Below, in pieces: positions 34,915 to 43,100 of a DNA stretch of 64,000 bases (positions are counted from its first letter, which is position 1; the number at the start of each line of letters is the position of its first letter). The stretch covers positions 35,779-99,778 of the forward strand of contig NZ_LN811357.1 of NCBI RefSeq assembly GCF_001006805.1, written 5' to 3'. Source of the stretch: Microvirga massiliensis. Lineage in GTDB: Bacteria; Pseudomonadota; Alphaproteobacteria; Rhizobiales; Beijerinckiaceae. A program made the position numbers and the translations under genes. The notes beneath the pieces were generated by a model, which saw only the letters and a list, made by a program, of their open reading frames with translations, had not been told where the DNA came from and did no database searches.

Positions 34915-35305
34915 GAATACGCACGGTCCCTTCCGCCATGACGCGCCGCGGGTGAGGCGATCCATCCTGAGACGGGTAGATTGCTTCACTTCGTTCGCAA
35001 TGACGAAGAGGGTGTGAGAGCGCGAGGAGCAGGGCCGGAAACGGAGTAGCGCCGGACCCACTGCCGTCATTGCGAGCCGCAGGCGGTGCGCATAGCCCTT
35101 TCCGCCGCCTCACTGTCATTGCGAGCCGGAGGCGCAGTGCGCTGCCCCTCCCACCGCCTCACCGTCCTTGCGAGCCGCAGGCGCGATGCACTGCACCTTC
35201 CACCGCACTTCCGTCATTGCGAGCCGAAGGCGAAGCAATCTACCCATCGACGAAAACGCTCCTGGATCGCTTCGCCCAGCGCGCAACGACGGCAGCGGGC
35301 CCTTA
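34915..35305. repeat. Dispersed repeat family A, site 5 (several units)
   Basis: Contains TAGATTGCTTCACTTCGTTC, GCCGGAAACGGAGTAGCGCC, three CATTGCGAGCC(G/A) starts and GAAGCAATCTACCC with GGATCGCTTCGCCC. It fills the 499-bp gap 34811-35309 between the SGNH and portal genes. I see no gene in that gap. Confidence 0.8.
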
Positions 35306-35309
35306 AGCG

Positions 35310-36941
35310 TCAAGCCCCTGCTGCCCGCTCCATCATCTGCAGCAGCCTGTCCCTGTTGCGCAGGTTCGGCGCAGCTTCGATGAGAAGCCGAAACGGGATC
35401 TCATTCTGCGCATCCAGCTTCTTGAGCTCGACGAGCGCCTGGAACTGCTCGATCGCGGGCGCGATCATGTCCGGCGCGTCGTCGATGACGATGTCGACGT
35501 CGAGATCCGCAACCGAATGAACCACCACCGGCAGCCCCGTCAGCGGATGCGCAACGGCCGCATTGAGCCCGATCCATTTCAGATTACGGGCGTCATCCGT
35601 GACGCGGATCCAGGTCTCGCCCGTCCAGAACTGGCGGATCAGGTTCCACACGCGGCGATACACGCCGTGGTCGAGATCGCGTAACGTATCGGTGAGCGTG
35701 CCCATTTGCACGGAACCGCCCTGCTGCTCGGCGAGAATCGCGCGGCCCGACATCTCCTTGCTGCTCTTGCCGAGCATCGCCGCATTCGGCCCGAGCGCCT
35801 CGAACATCTGCACGGCCTGTTGCAGCAGTTCGAAATGGCCGGCCGCCTGATCGCCCGTCGGGATGATCCCGAAGCTGCGGCCCCATTCCGCGCCCATCGG
35901 CAACTGCACGTGCCCGTCCGGCCGCGCGAGTTCCTGGCGCAGTTCGCGCACGCTCGTCGTGCCCTGGATTTCGGGCGTCCCGAAGGTCTGTCGCGCGGTG
36001 AAATGGTGCAGCGCCTTGGAACGGCGCTTGTTCACCTCGTCCTGCACGTCGACGAGATCGCGCACCGCGCCATAGCGGTTGTTGTCGCGGTCCACTGCGG
36101 CCGAGCGCCAGATGTAAGGGTGCACACGCCTTCCGTGCTCGTCGCGCCATGGCGACGGCCCCTGGCGAAGGATGCCGCCACGGGTGAATTCGCAGAACGA
36201 CCATTCGCCCGCCTCGTCGAGATGATAGTCCTGCACGACGCGCACGCGCCGGCGCCGACCGGACTGGACCCAACGCGTGGAGCTCGGCCTGTCCTCGAAA
36301 CTGCCCTGTGCGGCGAGATCCGCGGTTTCGTCGAAGACCTGCCCGGCTTCCGCGCCGTAGTGACGGACCGCCTCCTCGCGGTCCATCCAGAGGACGAGCC
36401 CGAGATAGGACGCATCCGAGAAATCCTCCGCCGCGGCATGCGGGTCCCAGAACATGCGATCCCACGGGCAGCGTGCGAGACGGACCCGTAGGGACGGCGC
36501 ACCGGGTCGCGGGAACAACTCCTCTTCCGCAACCGCCTCGACGCCGCCCCAGCCCGCGGTGAGGATGTCCTTCCAGACGCGTGAGCGGATCTGCTCGTAT
36601 CGATTGTCATCCGCCACGAAGGCGAGCGCATCCGTCGCCGCGATGGCGTCGTCTTCATGCGCTGGCGTGCGCGGCAAGGCGCGCGGCCGCGTGCGCTGCG
36701 TCCGCTCGAGTCCTTGCAGGAAGTCGATCTTCTGCTTCACGAGCGGAAAGGTGATGACGGGCTGGCCGCGGCGGCGGAGCTGGCGCATTTCGGCCTCCGT
36801 CCATTGCTTGCCGTCATAGTAGTCGACGTCGCGTTCGGCGCGGGCGCGGTTTTCCCGCGCGGCATCTTCCGCGGCCTCGAACTCCTCGACGCGGCGTGCA
36901 TGATGGGCGGCGAGGTCGCTAGGTGTCGAGATGTCGTGCAC
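35310..36941 (-). CDS. Phage portal protein, P22 type
   Basis: 543 residues. The N-terminus (RAERDVDYYDGKQWTEAEMRQLRRRGQPVITFPLV) is the P22-portal signature, followed by KIDFLQGLERTQRT, DAHAAAEDFSDASYLG-type loops and EVNKRRSKALHHFTARQ around 310. SSKEMSGRAILAEQQGG near 395 is the conserved crown-side segment. It forms the dodecameric DNA entry ring of the capsid. Full-length, no disruption seen. Confidence 0.88.
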   Translation of the reverse strand: MHDISTPSDLAAHHARRVEEFEAAEDAARENRARAERDVDYYDGKQWTEAEMRQLRRRGQPVITFPLVKQKIDFLQGLERTQRTRPRALPRTPAHEDDAIAATDALAFVADDNRYEQIRSRVWKDILTAGWGGVEAVAEEELFPRPGAPSLRVRLARCPWDRMFWDPHAAAEDFSDASYLGLVLWMDREEAVRHYGAEAGQVFDETADLAAQGSFEDRPSSTRWVQSGRRRRVRVVQDYHLDEAGEWSFCEFTRGGILRQGPSPWRDEHGRRVHPYIWRSAAVDRDNNRYGAVRDLVDVQDEVNKRRSKALHHFTARQTFGTPEIQGTTSVRELRQELARPDGHVQLPMGAEWGRSFGIIPTGDQAAGHFELLQQAVQMFEALGPNAAMLGKSSKEMSGRAILAEQQGGSVQMGTLTDTLRDLDHGVYRRVWNLIRQFWTGETWIRVTDDARNLKWIGLNAAVAHPLTGLPVVVHSVADLDVDIVIDDAPDMIAPAIEQFQALVELKKLDAQNEIPFRLLIEAAPNLRNRDRLLQMMERAAGA

Positions 36942-36969
36942 GATGACGAGTCCTCTTGATTAGGTGGGA

Positions 36970-37102
36970 GCTGCCACCCTCACCTGGCTGCTACGCAGCC
37001 GACCTCTCCCATCAAGGGAGAGGCGGCGCGGCCTGCACATCACCTCTCCCCCAGAGGGAGAGGTCGGACGCGAAGCGTCCGGGTGAGGGGGGAAACTCTG
37101 CG
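36970..37102 (+). repeat. Dispersed element family B, full copy 2
   Basis: Begins GCTGCCACCCTCACC, ends GGGTGAGGGGGGAAACTCTG. Inside lie GGCTGCTACGCAGCC, CCTCTCCCATCAAGGGAGAGG, CCTCTCCCCCAGAGGGAGAGG and a variable GGACGCGAAGCGTCC hairpin. It lies between portal and terminase genes. Confidence 0.8.
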
Positions 37103-37107
37103 CTAGT

Positions 37108-38655
37108 TCACAACGTCTTCCACGACGCCGCATCATCCTCATCCTCGAGCCAGTCACGCTGCTGTTCTCTGCTCTCCTGCGCAACCGCACGTGGCGCCTG
37201 GATGTGATCCAGCAATTGCCCGATCAGCCCCAGGGCATCGACCTGGTCGTCGTGCACGGCTGCCGGAAAGCGCAGGAGCTCGCGTTCGAACTCCGCGCGC
37301 CAGGGCGCATCGGCGGGCAAATACAGGCCGTCCATCGCCATGCGTCCGCGGATCGCCTGGGCGCGCACGGCCTTGTCATGGCGCGAAGGAAAGGCGCGGC
37401 GGAACGTGTAGGCGCGTCGCTGCCGCGCGAGCGCGAGGAGAAAAGGTCCCACGCCGGCCTTGATCTGGCCGCCCTCCTCCGCCCATTCGAGCGGCTTCCA
37501 CTTGAGGACGAGATCGCACCATGCCGCCGCCCAGGCATCGGACGAGGCCTGCGCGCGCCAGAGGTCGAGCACGTACAAGCGTCCACTTGCATCGATGCCG
37601 ACGACGAGATGCACGGTGTAGTCGCCTCCATGCTCGGTGACCGCGTAATCGGATGCGCCATAGACGTGCAGCCCGCCACGGGCCGGCAGCATCGCAACCG
37701 GCTTCAGCCATTCGGCCTTGAAATACGCGCCCGTATCGGGCGTCGGCCGCTGCTGATAGAGCGCGGACCAGGTGCGCGGGTTCGCCTGGAACTGCGCCCA
37801 GTGCCCGGCATCGAACCATTCCGGCCAGAGCGTTTCGCCGAGCCTGCGCCCGAGCGGATCGTCGGTGCGGTCGCAGATCGCCGGCAGGCAGAGCACCTCC
37901 CAGACATGCCCGTCGCGACAGGCGAGCGCTCCGCTGTCCCCATCCCAGCCAGCCGGGAGAAGCCCGCCCGCGAGATCGTCCTCGTGCCAGCGCGTCATGA
38001 CGAGAACGACGAAACCGCCGGGGTAGAGGCGCGTCTTGAGATCGTCCTCGTAGGCTTCGCGGGTTCGGCGGCGGATCGTTTCGCTCTCCGCCGTATCACG
38101 ACCCTTCACGGGATCGTCGAGGATGAGCCCGTGTGCGCGATGGCCCGTCATCCCCGAAAGGATGCCACCCGCGAGATATTCCGAACCGTTCGAGAGCGCG
38201 AAGGATTCCGCCGCGCTCCGGCTGCGTGTCAGTGCGGCTCCGAACAGGCGCGAATAGTCACTCTGCTGGATGATGCCCCGCGTGCGCCGTCCGTGCTGGC
38301 GCGCGAGCGACGTCGCATAAGAAGCAAGAATGATCCGTGCGCCCGGCCGTCGCCCGAGATGCCAGGCCGGGAACACAGCCGACGCATAGGTCGATTTCGC
38401 GCTGCCCGGCGGCATGAACACCATCAGCCGTCCATACGGTGTCTCCGACGTGCGCTGCAGGGCCGAGAGCAGGAGCGCGTGATGAGCAGCAAGCAGCGCC
38501 TGCGTCGCGGGCCGGCCCGGTACGTCGATCGCCGTCGCGAAGGCGAGGAGATCCGAGCGTGCCTGCCGGCGCAAAGCCAGCTCAGAGCGGGCGCTTTCCC
38601 GCCGCAGAAGCTCCGTCTGCGCCACGCCGGGCGACGGTTTCAAGGTCTTCGTCAC
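37108..38655 (-). CDS. Phage terminase large subunit
   Basis: 515 residues from GTG 38655; GTG 38625 is an alternative. The ATPase part has FMPPGSAKSTYAS (Walker A) around 85, ILASYATSLARQHG, HGLILDDPVKGRD (Walker B, with the acidic pair replaced by DDP) and VVLVMTRWHEDDLAG (coupling motif). The C-terminal nuclease part has YGASDYAVTEHGGDYTVHLVVGID (first acidic site) and FPAAVHDDQVDALGL near the end (last acidic pair). It packages DNA into proheads. Overlaps the small upstream gene by about 70 bp. Confidence 0.9.
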   Translation of the reverse strand: MTKTLKPSPGVAQTELLRRESARSELALRRQARSDLLAFATAIDVPGRPATQALLAAHHALLLSALQRTSETPYGRLMVFMPPGSAKSTYASAVFPAWHLGRRPGARIILASYATSLARQHGRRTRGIIQQSDYSRLFGAALTRSRSAAESFALSNGSEYLAGGILSGMTGHRAHGLILDDPVKGRDTAESETIRRRTREAYEDDLKTRLYPGGFVVLVMTRWHEDDLAGGLLPAGWDGDSGALACRDGHVWEVLCLPAICDRTDDPLGRRLGETLWPEWFDAGHWAQFQANPRTWSALYQQRPTPDTGAYFKAEWLKPVAMLPARGGLHVYGASDYAVTEHGGDYTVHLVVGIDASGRLYVLDLWRAQASSDAWAAAWCDLVLKWKPLEWAEEGGQIKAGVGPFLLALARQRRAYTFRRAFPSRHDKAVRAQAIRGRMAMDGLYLPADAPWRAEFERELLRFPAAVHDDQVDALGLIGQLLDHIQAPRAVAQESREQQRDWLEDEDDAASWKTL

Positions 38656-38971
38656 TCCAGTCCGCCAGGCTGTCGTCTCGGTTTTCCGGGATGGGCGCTT
38701 TCGCCGGCGGTTTGCCGTAGGTGCGGTCGAGGATCTCGCGCAAGGCCGCGAGTCGGACGGTTTCACTCTCGGCCTGTTCCGAAAGCTGCAGCAGCCGCTC
38801 CATCACCGCATCGAGATGCGGCGCCATCCGCGCTGCGAGATCGGGCAGGACGGCGCTGTCGTGATTCGTTGCAGGAGGCGAAGGCGGTTCGCGCTCCGGA
38901 TCATGTGGCGACACATTTACATGGCTGCGCCGCCGCACGGAGCGGCGACGACCGGTGCGGGGCGGTGGCAT
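38582..38971 (-). CDS. Probable terminase small subunit or packaging accessory protein
   Basis: 129 residues if read from ATG 38971; the start is uncertain because no Shine-Dalgarno sequence is clear. The N-terminus is basic (PPPRTGRRRSVRRRSH). The middle is helical (LAARMAPHLDAVMERLLQLSEQAESETVRLAALREILDRTYGKPP), which resembles small terminase/DUF-type DNA-binding proteins. The C-terminus is acidic then basic. Position immediately upstream of the large terminase supports the role. It is the first gene of the phage-derived block. Confidence 0.55.
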   Translation of the reverse strand: MPPPRTGRRRSVRRRSHVNVSPHDPEREPPSPPATNHDSAVLPDLAARMAPHLDAVMERLLQLSEQAESETVRLAALREILDRTYGKPPAKAPIPENRDDSLADWSDEDLETVARRGADGASAAGKRPL

Positions 38972-39409
38972 GAAACGGTGCGGAATGAATGAGATGGCGT
39001 GATGCGTGCAGTGATCGAGGAGCACGCGGTATGTGTTGCTCTCGCGTTGCGAGACGCAACTCTTCACTGTGGGAGAAATTACCCGATCGACTCCGGAGTG
39101 TCAAGTTTTGTTTCTGGTTTGTTCTCGGAGGAGGCGTAGCGCCGCAAGGCATCTCACCCTTCGCTCTCGTTCCGCCTCGTCGCCTGGTTCGGAGCTTCCT
39201 CGGGCCATGACCCTTCGCTCCCATTCCGCCTCGTCGAGCACTTTCGGATACTCCGGGTCAGTCTCGCCGAGGCCGAGGCGGCTGTTGTATACTGGGAACG
39301 CTCGCTGTCGCCCGCGAAGCAGGCGCGCTGCGCCGAGGATCAGGATCCGGTCGAGGATCTCTCGGCCGAACTCGAAGGGATGCTCGGCCACGACATCCAG
39401 GAGGCCCAC
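38972..39409. other. Non-coding gap with degenerate open frame and short direct repeat
   Basis: No gene supported. Two copies of CACCCTTCGCT(C/T)(C/T)(A/C)(T/G)TCCGCCTCGTCG-like sequence lie near 39158 and 39208. The plus frame from about 39140 is open into the next gene and reads protein-like (VSLAEAEAAVVYWERSL, AEDQDPVEDLSAELEGM) but has no start codon, so it may be a remnant. Confidence 0.3.
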
Positions 39410-39754
39410 ATGAAGCCACGCGCCCTCGCCTACGCGCTGTCGTTCGGTTCGCTCTGGTGTTTTGCTGCCGCTGCGCAACAGCTCCCTCGCTTCGACATCG
39501 AGGCGACCTGCAAGGGCGCGCATGCCCTGACCAAGGAGGATAGCAACCCGGCGCAAGGCTGCGTCCGGGACGAGACGGACGCACAGCACCAGCTCCAGGC
39601 CATCTGGAGCAGCACGGCGGCCGCCAACCGGGAAACCTGCGCACAGGAAGCGCAGATCGGCGGGTCGCCGAGCTATGTCGACATGCTCACCTGCGTGCAG
39701 ATGCGGGAGGGCACCCTCTCCTCGACGCCGCCCCGTCAGCGCCGCCAGCCGTGA
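39410..39754 (+). CDS. Secreted cysteine-containing small protein, unrecognised
   Basis: 114 residues from ATG 39410, preceded by GGAGG 5 nt upstream, which decides the start over the in-frame ATG 39380. Signal peptide of about 21 residues (YALSFGSLWCFAAAAQQ). The mature part has four Cys (EATCKGAH, AQGCVRDE, RETCAQEA, MLTCVQMR) that could form two disulfides. Similar short proteins are common in Hyphomicrobiales, with unknown function. It borders the phage-derived block but is host-like. Confidence 0.7.
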   Translation: MKPRALAYALSFGSLWCFAAAAQQLPRFDIEATCKGAHALTKEDSNPAQGCVRDETDAQHQLQAIWSSTAAANRETCAQEAQIGGSPSYVDMLTCVQMREGTLSSTPPRQRRQP

Positions 39755-39769
39755 CGACGAATTGAGACG

Positions 39770-40040
39770 GCTCTTTCGTCCGTGCGAATGGAGTGAAGTG
39801 ATTCAGGAGCACATCCGTCGACGGGTAGATTGCTTCACTTCGTTCGCAATGACGAAGTGGGCGTGAGGGCGTGAGGAGCAATGCCGAAAACGGAGTGGCG
39901 CCGGACTCACTGCCGTCCTTGCGAGCGGGAGGCGTGATGCGCTGCCTTTCCACCGCCTCTCCGTCCTTGCGAGCCGCAGGCGAAGCAATCTACCCGTCGA
40001 CGGATGGTTCGCCTCGCCGCCAACTCGCAAGGACGGATGC
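39770..40040. repeat. Dispersed repeat family A, site 6 (several units)
   Basis: CGTCGACGGGTAGATTGCTT, TCGTTCGCAATGACG, GCCGAAAACGGAGTGGCGCC, CGTCCTTGCGAGCGGGAGG and a second CGTCCTTGCGAGCCGCAGG then GAAGCAATCTACCCGTCGAC. It fills the 312-bp gap between the secreted protein and response regulator genes. Confidence 0.8.
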
Positions 40041-40066
40041 GCGGCGGGACTGCCTGTGCACCGTGC

Positions 40067-40450
40067 CTACGGGGACATCAGCCAGGGCAGCATTTTCGCG
40101 AGTTCGTCCGGCCTGAACGGCTTCTCCCACCGGGGCACCCCCTTGTAGGCGGCCGGGACGGCGGATTGGTCGTAGCCAGTCGCGAAGACGAACGGAACGC
40201 CCTGCCGGATCAGGGTATCCGCTACGGGGAAGACGGTCTCGCCCCTGAGGTTGATGTCGAGCACGGCGGCATCGATCCGCTCGCCCGATTCCAGCAGGCC
40301 GAGCGCCTTGTCCCTGGTCGGCACCGGCCCGACGACCTCGGCCCCGAGCTTTTGCAGGGAATGGGCCATGTCGTCGGCCAGGAAATACTCGTCCTCCACC
40401 ACCAGAACACGGCGGTGAGCCAGACTCTTGTTCGCTGTCGAACTTGCCAT
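40067..40450 (-). CDS. Single-domain response regulator (receiver only)
   Basis: 127 residues. Receiver-domain residues are complete: VVEDEYFLADD (acidic pocket), AAVLDINLRGE (phosphoacceptor Asp about residue 66), FVFATGYD (Thr/Ala switch) and RWEKPF (Lys). There is no output domain, so it acts by protein contact or as a phosphate sink, as is common beside HWE kinases in Hyphomicrobiales. An EcfG-like promoter (40520-40544) points to general-stress control. It is divergent from the Crp/Fnr gene. Confidence 0.9.
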   Translation of the reverse strand: MASSTANKSLAHRRVLVVEDEYFLADDMAHSLQKLGAEVVGPVPTRDKALGLLESGERIDAAVLDINLRGETVFPVADTLIRQGVPFVFATGYDQSAVPAAYKGVPRWEKPFRPDELAKMLPWLMSP

Positions 40451-40519
40451 GGCTCTCTCCTGAATCCTGCCTCACAGGGAACTACAGTGCGGATAGAATC
40501 ACGGAGCGATCCTAGACAT

Positions 40520-40544
40520 AACACAGGTTAAGGCGAGGCGTTCC
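40520..40544 (-). promoter_or_regulatory. EcfG-type (general stress) promoter candidate
   Basis: On the minus strand GGAAC (40544-40540), 16 nt, then TGTT (40523-40520). This matches the alphaproteobacterial EcfG consensus GGAAC-N16/17-CGTT at all but one base. It lies 70 bp before the response-regulator start. Confidence 0.45.
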
Positions 40545-40581
40545 ACGTGCTACAGAGTGTCGGATTGCAGGAACGAAGCCG

Positions 40582-41325
40582 ATGCCGACCCATCTTATCC
40601 GAAAGCTGGAGCTGTTCACGATGCTTTCAGCTGAAGATAAGCAGGCCCTCAAGGCAGCGGTGTCCCAGAGAATCCGGCAGCTCAGGCCGAAAGAGGACAT
40701 CATCCACGAAGGGGACGAGCCCCGGCACGTGACCCTGATCCTCGAGGGCTGGGCCTGCCGCTACAAGTATCTGGAGGATGGACGGCGGCAGATCATGGCC
40801 TTCCTCCTGCCCGGCGACATCTGCGACCTGCGCATGTTCATCCTTACCCAGATGGATCACTCCATCAGTGCCGTCTCCTCGATCACCTTGGCCGAGATTC
40901 CGGCGGATATGCTCCTCGACTTGGCCGACAACTCCCCTCGTATCAGCCGGGCTCTCTGGTGGACCTCGCTCGTCGAGGAGGCGATCAGCCGGGAATGGAT
41001 CGTCAACAACAGTCGGCGCAACGCCACCGAGCGCATGGCCCACCTCCTGTGCGAGATCTTTATCCGGCTTCGGGCCATAGGCCTGACGAACGGCCAGAGC
41101 TGCGAGATCCCCGTGATCCAGGCGGAGTTCGGCGACGCGCTCGGGCTGTCGACCGTCCACGTCAACCGTACCCTGCAGGATTTGCGGGCGGCCAACCTGG
41201 TCCTCCTCAAGGGGAAGACCCTGACGATTCCGGACCTGGACTCCCTCAAGGCTGTCGCTCTGTTCAACGCGAACTATCTCCACCTCGACAGGGAGGGTCG
41301 GGAGTTCGACGCGAACGAGGCGTGA
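40582..41325 (+). CDS. Crp/Fnr-family transcriptional regulator
   Basis: 247 residues. The N-terminal cyclic-nucleotide-binding-type barrel (RQLRPKEDIIHEGDEPRHVTLILEG, MAFLLPGDICDLRMFI) is followed by a dimer helix and a winged helix-turn-helix (QAEFGDALGLSTVHVNRTLQDLRAANLV). The four Fnr cysteines are absent, and I see no full cAMP-binding consensus, so the ligand is uncertain. Many relatives in Methylobacterium and Bradyrhizobium have this form. It is divergent from the response regulator, so both share a 131-bp control region. Confidence 0.9.
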   Translation: MPTHLIRKLELFTMLSAEDKQALKAAVSQRIRQLRPKEDIIHEGDEPRHVTLILEGWACRYKYLEDGRRQIMAFLLPGDICDLRMFILTQMDHSISAVSSITLAEIPADMLLDLADNSPRISRALWWTSLVEEAISREWIVNNSRRNATERMAHLLCEIFIRLRAIGLTNGQSCEIPVIQAEFGDALGLSTVHVNRTLQDLRAANLVLLKGKTLTIPDLDSLKAVALFNANYLHLDREGREFDANEA

Positions 41326-41665
41326 TGCTCCGTTTCCGGCCGTGCTCCTCGCGCGCTCATGCCCCCCGTCATCGTGAGCGGCGTGAGGCAATCCGGGAGC
41401 GCCTCTGTCGAGGGGTAGATTGCTTCACTTCGTTCGCAATGACGGAAGTGCGGCGGAAGCAGCAGTGCATCACGCCTCCGGCTCGCAAGGACGGGAGTGC
41501 GGAGGGAGGGGCAGTGCATCACGCCTGCGCGCGCAAGGACGGCAGTGGGTCCGGCACTATTCCGTATCGGGCCCTGCACCGCCCGCCCTCACACCCTCTT
41601 CGTCATTGCGAACGAAGTGAAGCAATCTACCCGTCGAAGGATGGTTCGCCTCGCCCGCCGCGAGC
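41325..41665. repeat. Dispersed repeat family A, site 7 (several units)
   Basis: CTCCGTTTCCGGCCGTGCTC at the start, GGGTAGATTGCTTCACTTCG with TCGTTCGCAATGACGG, two CTCGCAAGGACGG-type ends, and CGTCATTGCGAACGAAGTG with GAAGCAATCTACCCGTCG. Fills the gap after the Crp/Fnr gene. Confidence 0.8.
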
Positions 41666-41681
41666 CAAAACGCGCCGAACC

Positions 41682-41939
41682 TCAATCGGCTCCGGCCCCG
41701 TCACTCTCCAATCGCAGGATAGCGCGGAGGATCTCGTTCCGGTGCTCCCGCCACGTTTCCAGGCATTGTCGCAAGGCGTGCAGAAGTTTCTCCGCTTCGA
41801 CCACACTATGGCCGCCCACGCGCATTTCTTCGATCAGCTCGACCTGCCGGGCGATCCGTTCCTCGCCCATGGCAATGTCGCGGTCGGCCTGGGCGAGATG
41901 CTTCCTTTCGTCCGCGAGGCTTAGCAGAGCCGTCTCCAT
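41682..41939 (-). CDS. Small helical protein, unrecognised
   Basis: 85 residues from ATG 41939 (ATG 41972 would add 11). Almost entirely helical and coiled-coil-like: SLADERKHLAQADRDIAMGEERIARQVELIEEM then EAEKLLHALRQCLETWREHRNEIL. Proteins of this size and pattern occur often beside sensor kinase and CheB genes in Methylobacteriaceae and Bradyrhizobium; function unknown. Divergent from the cheB gene, 121 bp apart. Confidence 0.7.
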   Translation of the reverse strand: METALLSLADERKHLAQADRDIAMGEERIARQVELIEEMRVGGHSVVEAEKLLHALRQCLETWREHRNEILRAILRLESDGAGAD

Positions 41940-42060
41940 GCCGTTAGGGCCTTGTCCGCAACCATAGCGCATAACAAGGGATGACGCACACCCGTGCGGA
42001 ACAGTTCCACCCGCCCCGTTGTTCCTGAAGGGCGCCACTTCGCGCGGTAAGGGACAGCCC

Positions 42061-43095
42061 ATGGGCAATCGCGACATCATCGTCATCGGGGGCTCATCGG
42101 GCGCCACGGCCCCTCTCAAGGCGATCCTCGGCGCCTTGCCCGAGGATCTCCCGGCAGCGGTCTTCATCGTGCTCCACATCCCTGCGCGAAGCATCGGCAT
42201 CCTGGCGACCGTGGCCTCAGCAGCCAGCCGGTTGCCGGTCCACCCTGCCACCGATGGGATGCAAGTCGAGCGCGGCAATATCTATCTGGCCGTGCCGGAT
42301 CATCACATGATCGTCGCCGACGGGCATATCAGGCTCGGGCGCGGCCCCCGCGAGAACATGGCACGGCCCGCAATCGATCCGCTGTTCCGATCGGCAGCCA
42401 TCGCTTACGGGCCTCGGGTCATCGGCGTTCTGCTGAGCGGTCTTCTGAACGACGGAGCCTCGGGCCTGGAGGCCATCAAGCGCTGCGGCGGCATTGCCGT
42501 CGTGCAGGATCCGGCGGATGCCATCGCGGACGAGATGCCGCGGAGCGCGATGTCGGCGGTCACCGTCGACCTTTCCGTGCCGAGCGCTCGCCTCGGAGAC
42601 GTTCTATCCGATCTCGTCCGGCAGCCTGCTGGGCCCGGAATGCCGGTCCCGCCCGACATCCGGCTCGAGGTCGACATCGCCGCCGGCGAGCGCGTCGACA
42701 CAAGCATCGTGCGCCGCATCGCCGATCCCGCGGCGCTCACCTGCCCGGACTGCGGCGGCGTTCTCTCCGCTGTTCGCGGAGGAAAGCCCCTTCGCTTTCG
42801 CTGCCAGGTGGGGCATAGCATGACCGCTGAGGTCCTGGCGAAGGAACAGGAAAATGCTGTCGACGAGGCGCTGCGGGTGGCGCTCCGCATCATCGAGGAG
42901 CGAGCGGAGCTGGTGGAACGCATGGCCGAGGATGGACGCAATGCGGGACGCCGCGCCGTGGCCGAGATGTATCAGGAGAGAGCAAACGAGTACCGGCAAT
43001 ATGCCGATACGCTTCGTCGGGCGGTCCTCCTTTCGATGTCGTCAGCCGAGCCTTCGGGCAATGAGGGCGGACAGGAGGAATCGGGTCGAGAGTAG
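42061..43095 (+). CDS. CheB-type methylesterase without receiver domain
   Basis: 344 residues from ATG 42061 (AAGGGA upstream). Catalytic residues of CheB are visible: IGGSSGATAPL (Ser), VLHIPA (His) and LLSGLLNDGASGL (Asp). The C-terminal 130 residues hold a zinc-ribbon-like CPDCGG ... FRCQVGHSM and a helical tail. It lacks the N-terminal receiver of chemotaxis CheB, so it is probably part of a non-chemotaxis signalling unit with the next gene, 5 bp downstream. Confidence 0.88.
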   Translation: MGNRDIIVIGGSSGATAPLKAILGALPEDLPAAVFIVLHIPARSIGILATVASAASRLPVHPATDGMQVERGNIYLAVPDHHMIVADGHIRLGRGPRENMARPAIDPLFRSAAIAYGPRVIGVLLSGLLNDGASGLEAIKRCGGIAVVQDPADAIADEMPRSAMSAVTVDLSVPSARLGDVLSDLVRQPAGPGMPVPPDIRLEVDIAAGERVDTSIVRRIADPAALTCPDCGGVLSAVRGGKPLRFRCQVGHSMTAEVLAKEQENAVDEALRVALRIIEERAELVERMAEDGRNAGRRAVAEMYQERANEYRQYADTLRRAVLLSMSSAEPSGNEGGQEESGRE

Positions 43096-43100
43096 CGGCA

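Noticed and set aside
26512..38971. RcGTA-type gene transfer agent
   Set aside because: The portal, coat and gp10-like proteins are P22/podovirus type, not the HK97-like set of RcGTA. A different GTA-like origin remains possible and is reported as a finding.
37204..38973. Plus-strand frame of 589 residues
   Set aside because: Antisense shadow of the terminase large subunit, which has both ATPase and nuclease motifs.
39101..39589. Minus-strand frame of 162 residues
   Set aside because: Overlaps the secreted protein gene, which has a signal peptide and four Cys; the minus frame also contains the duplicated 28-bp segment and no known domain.
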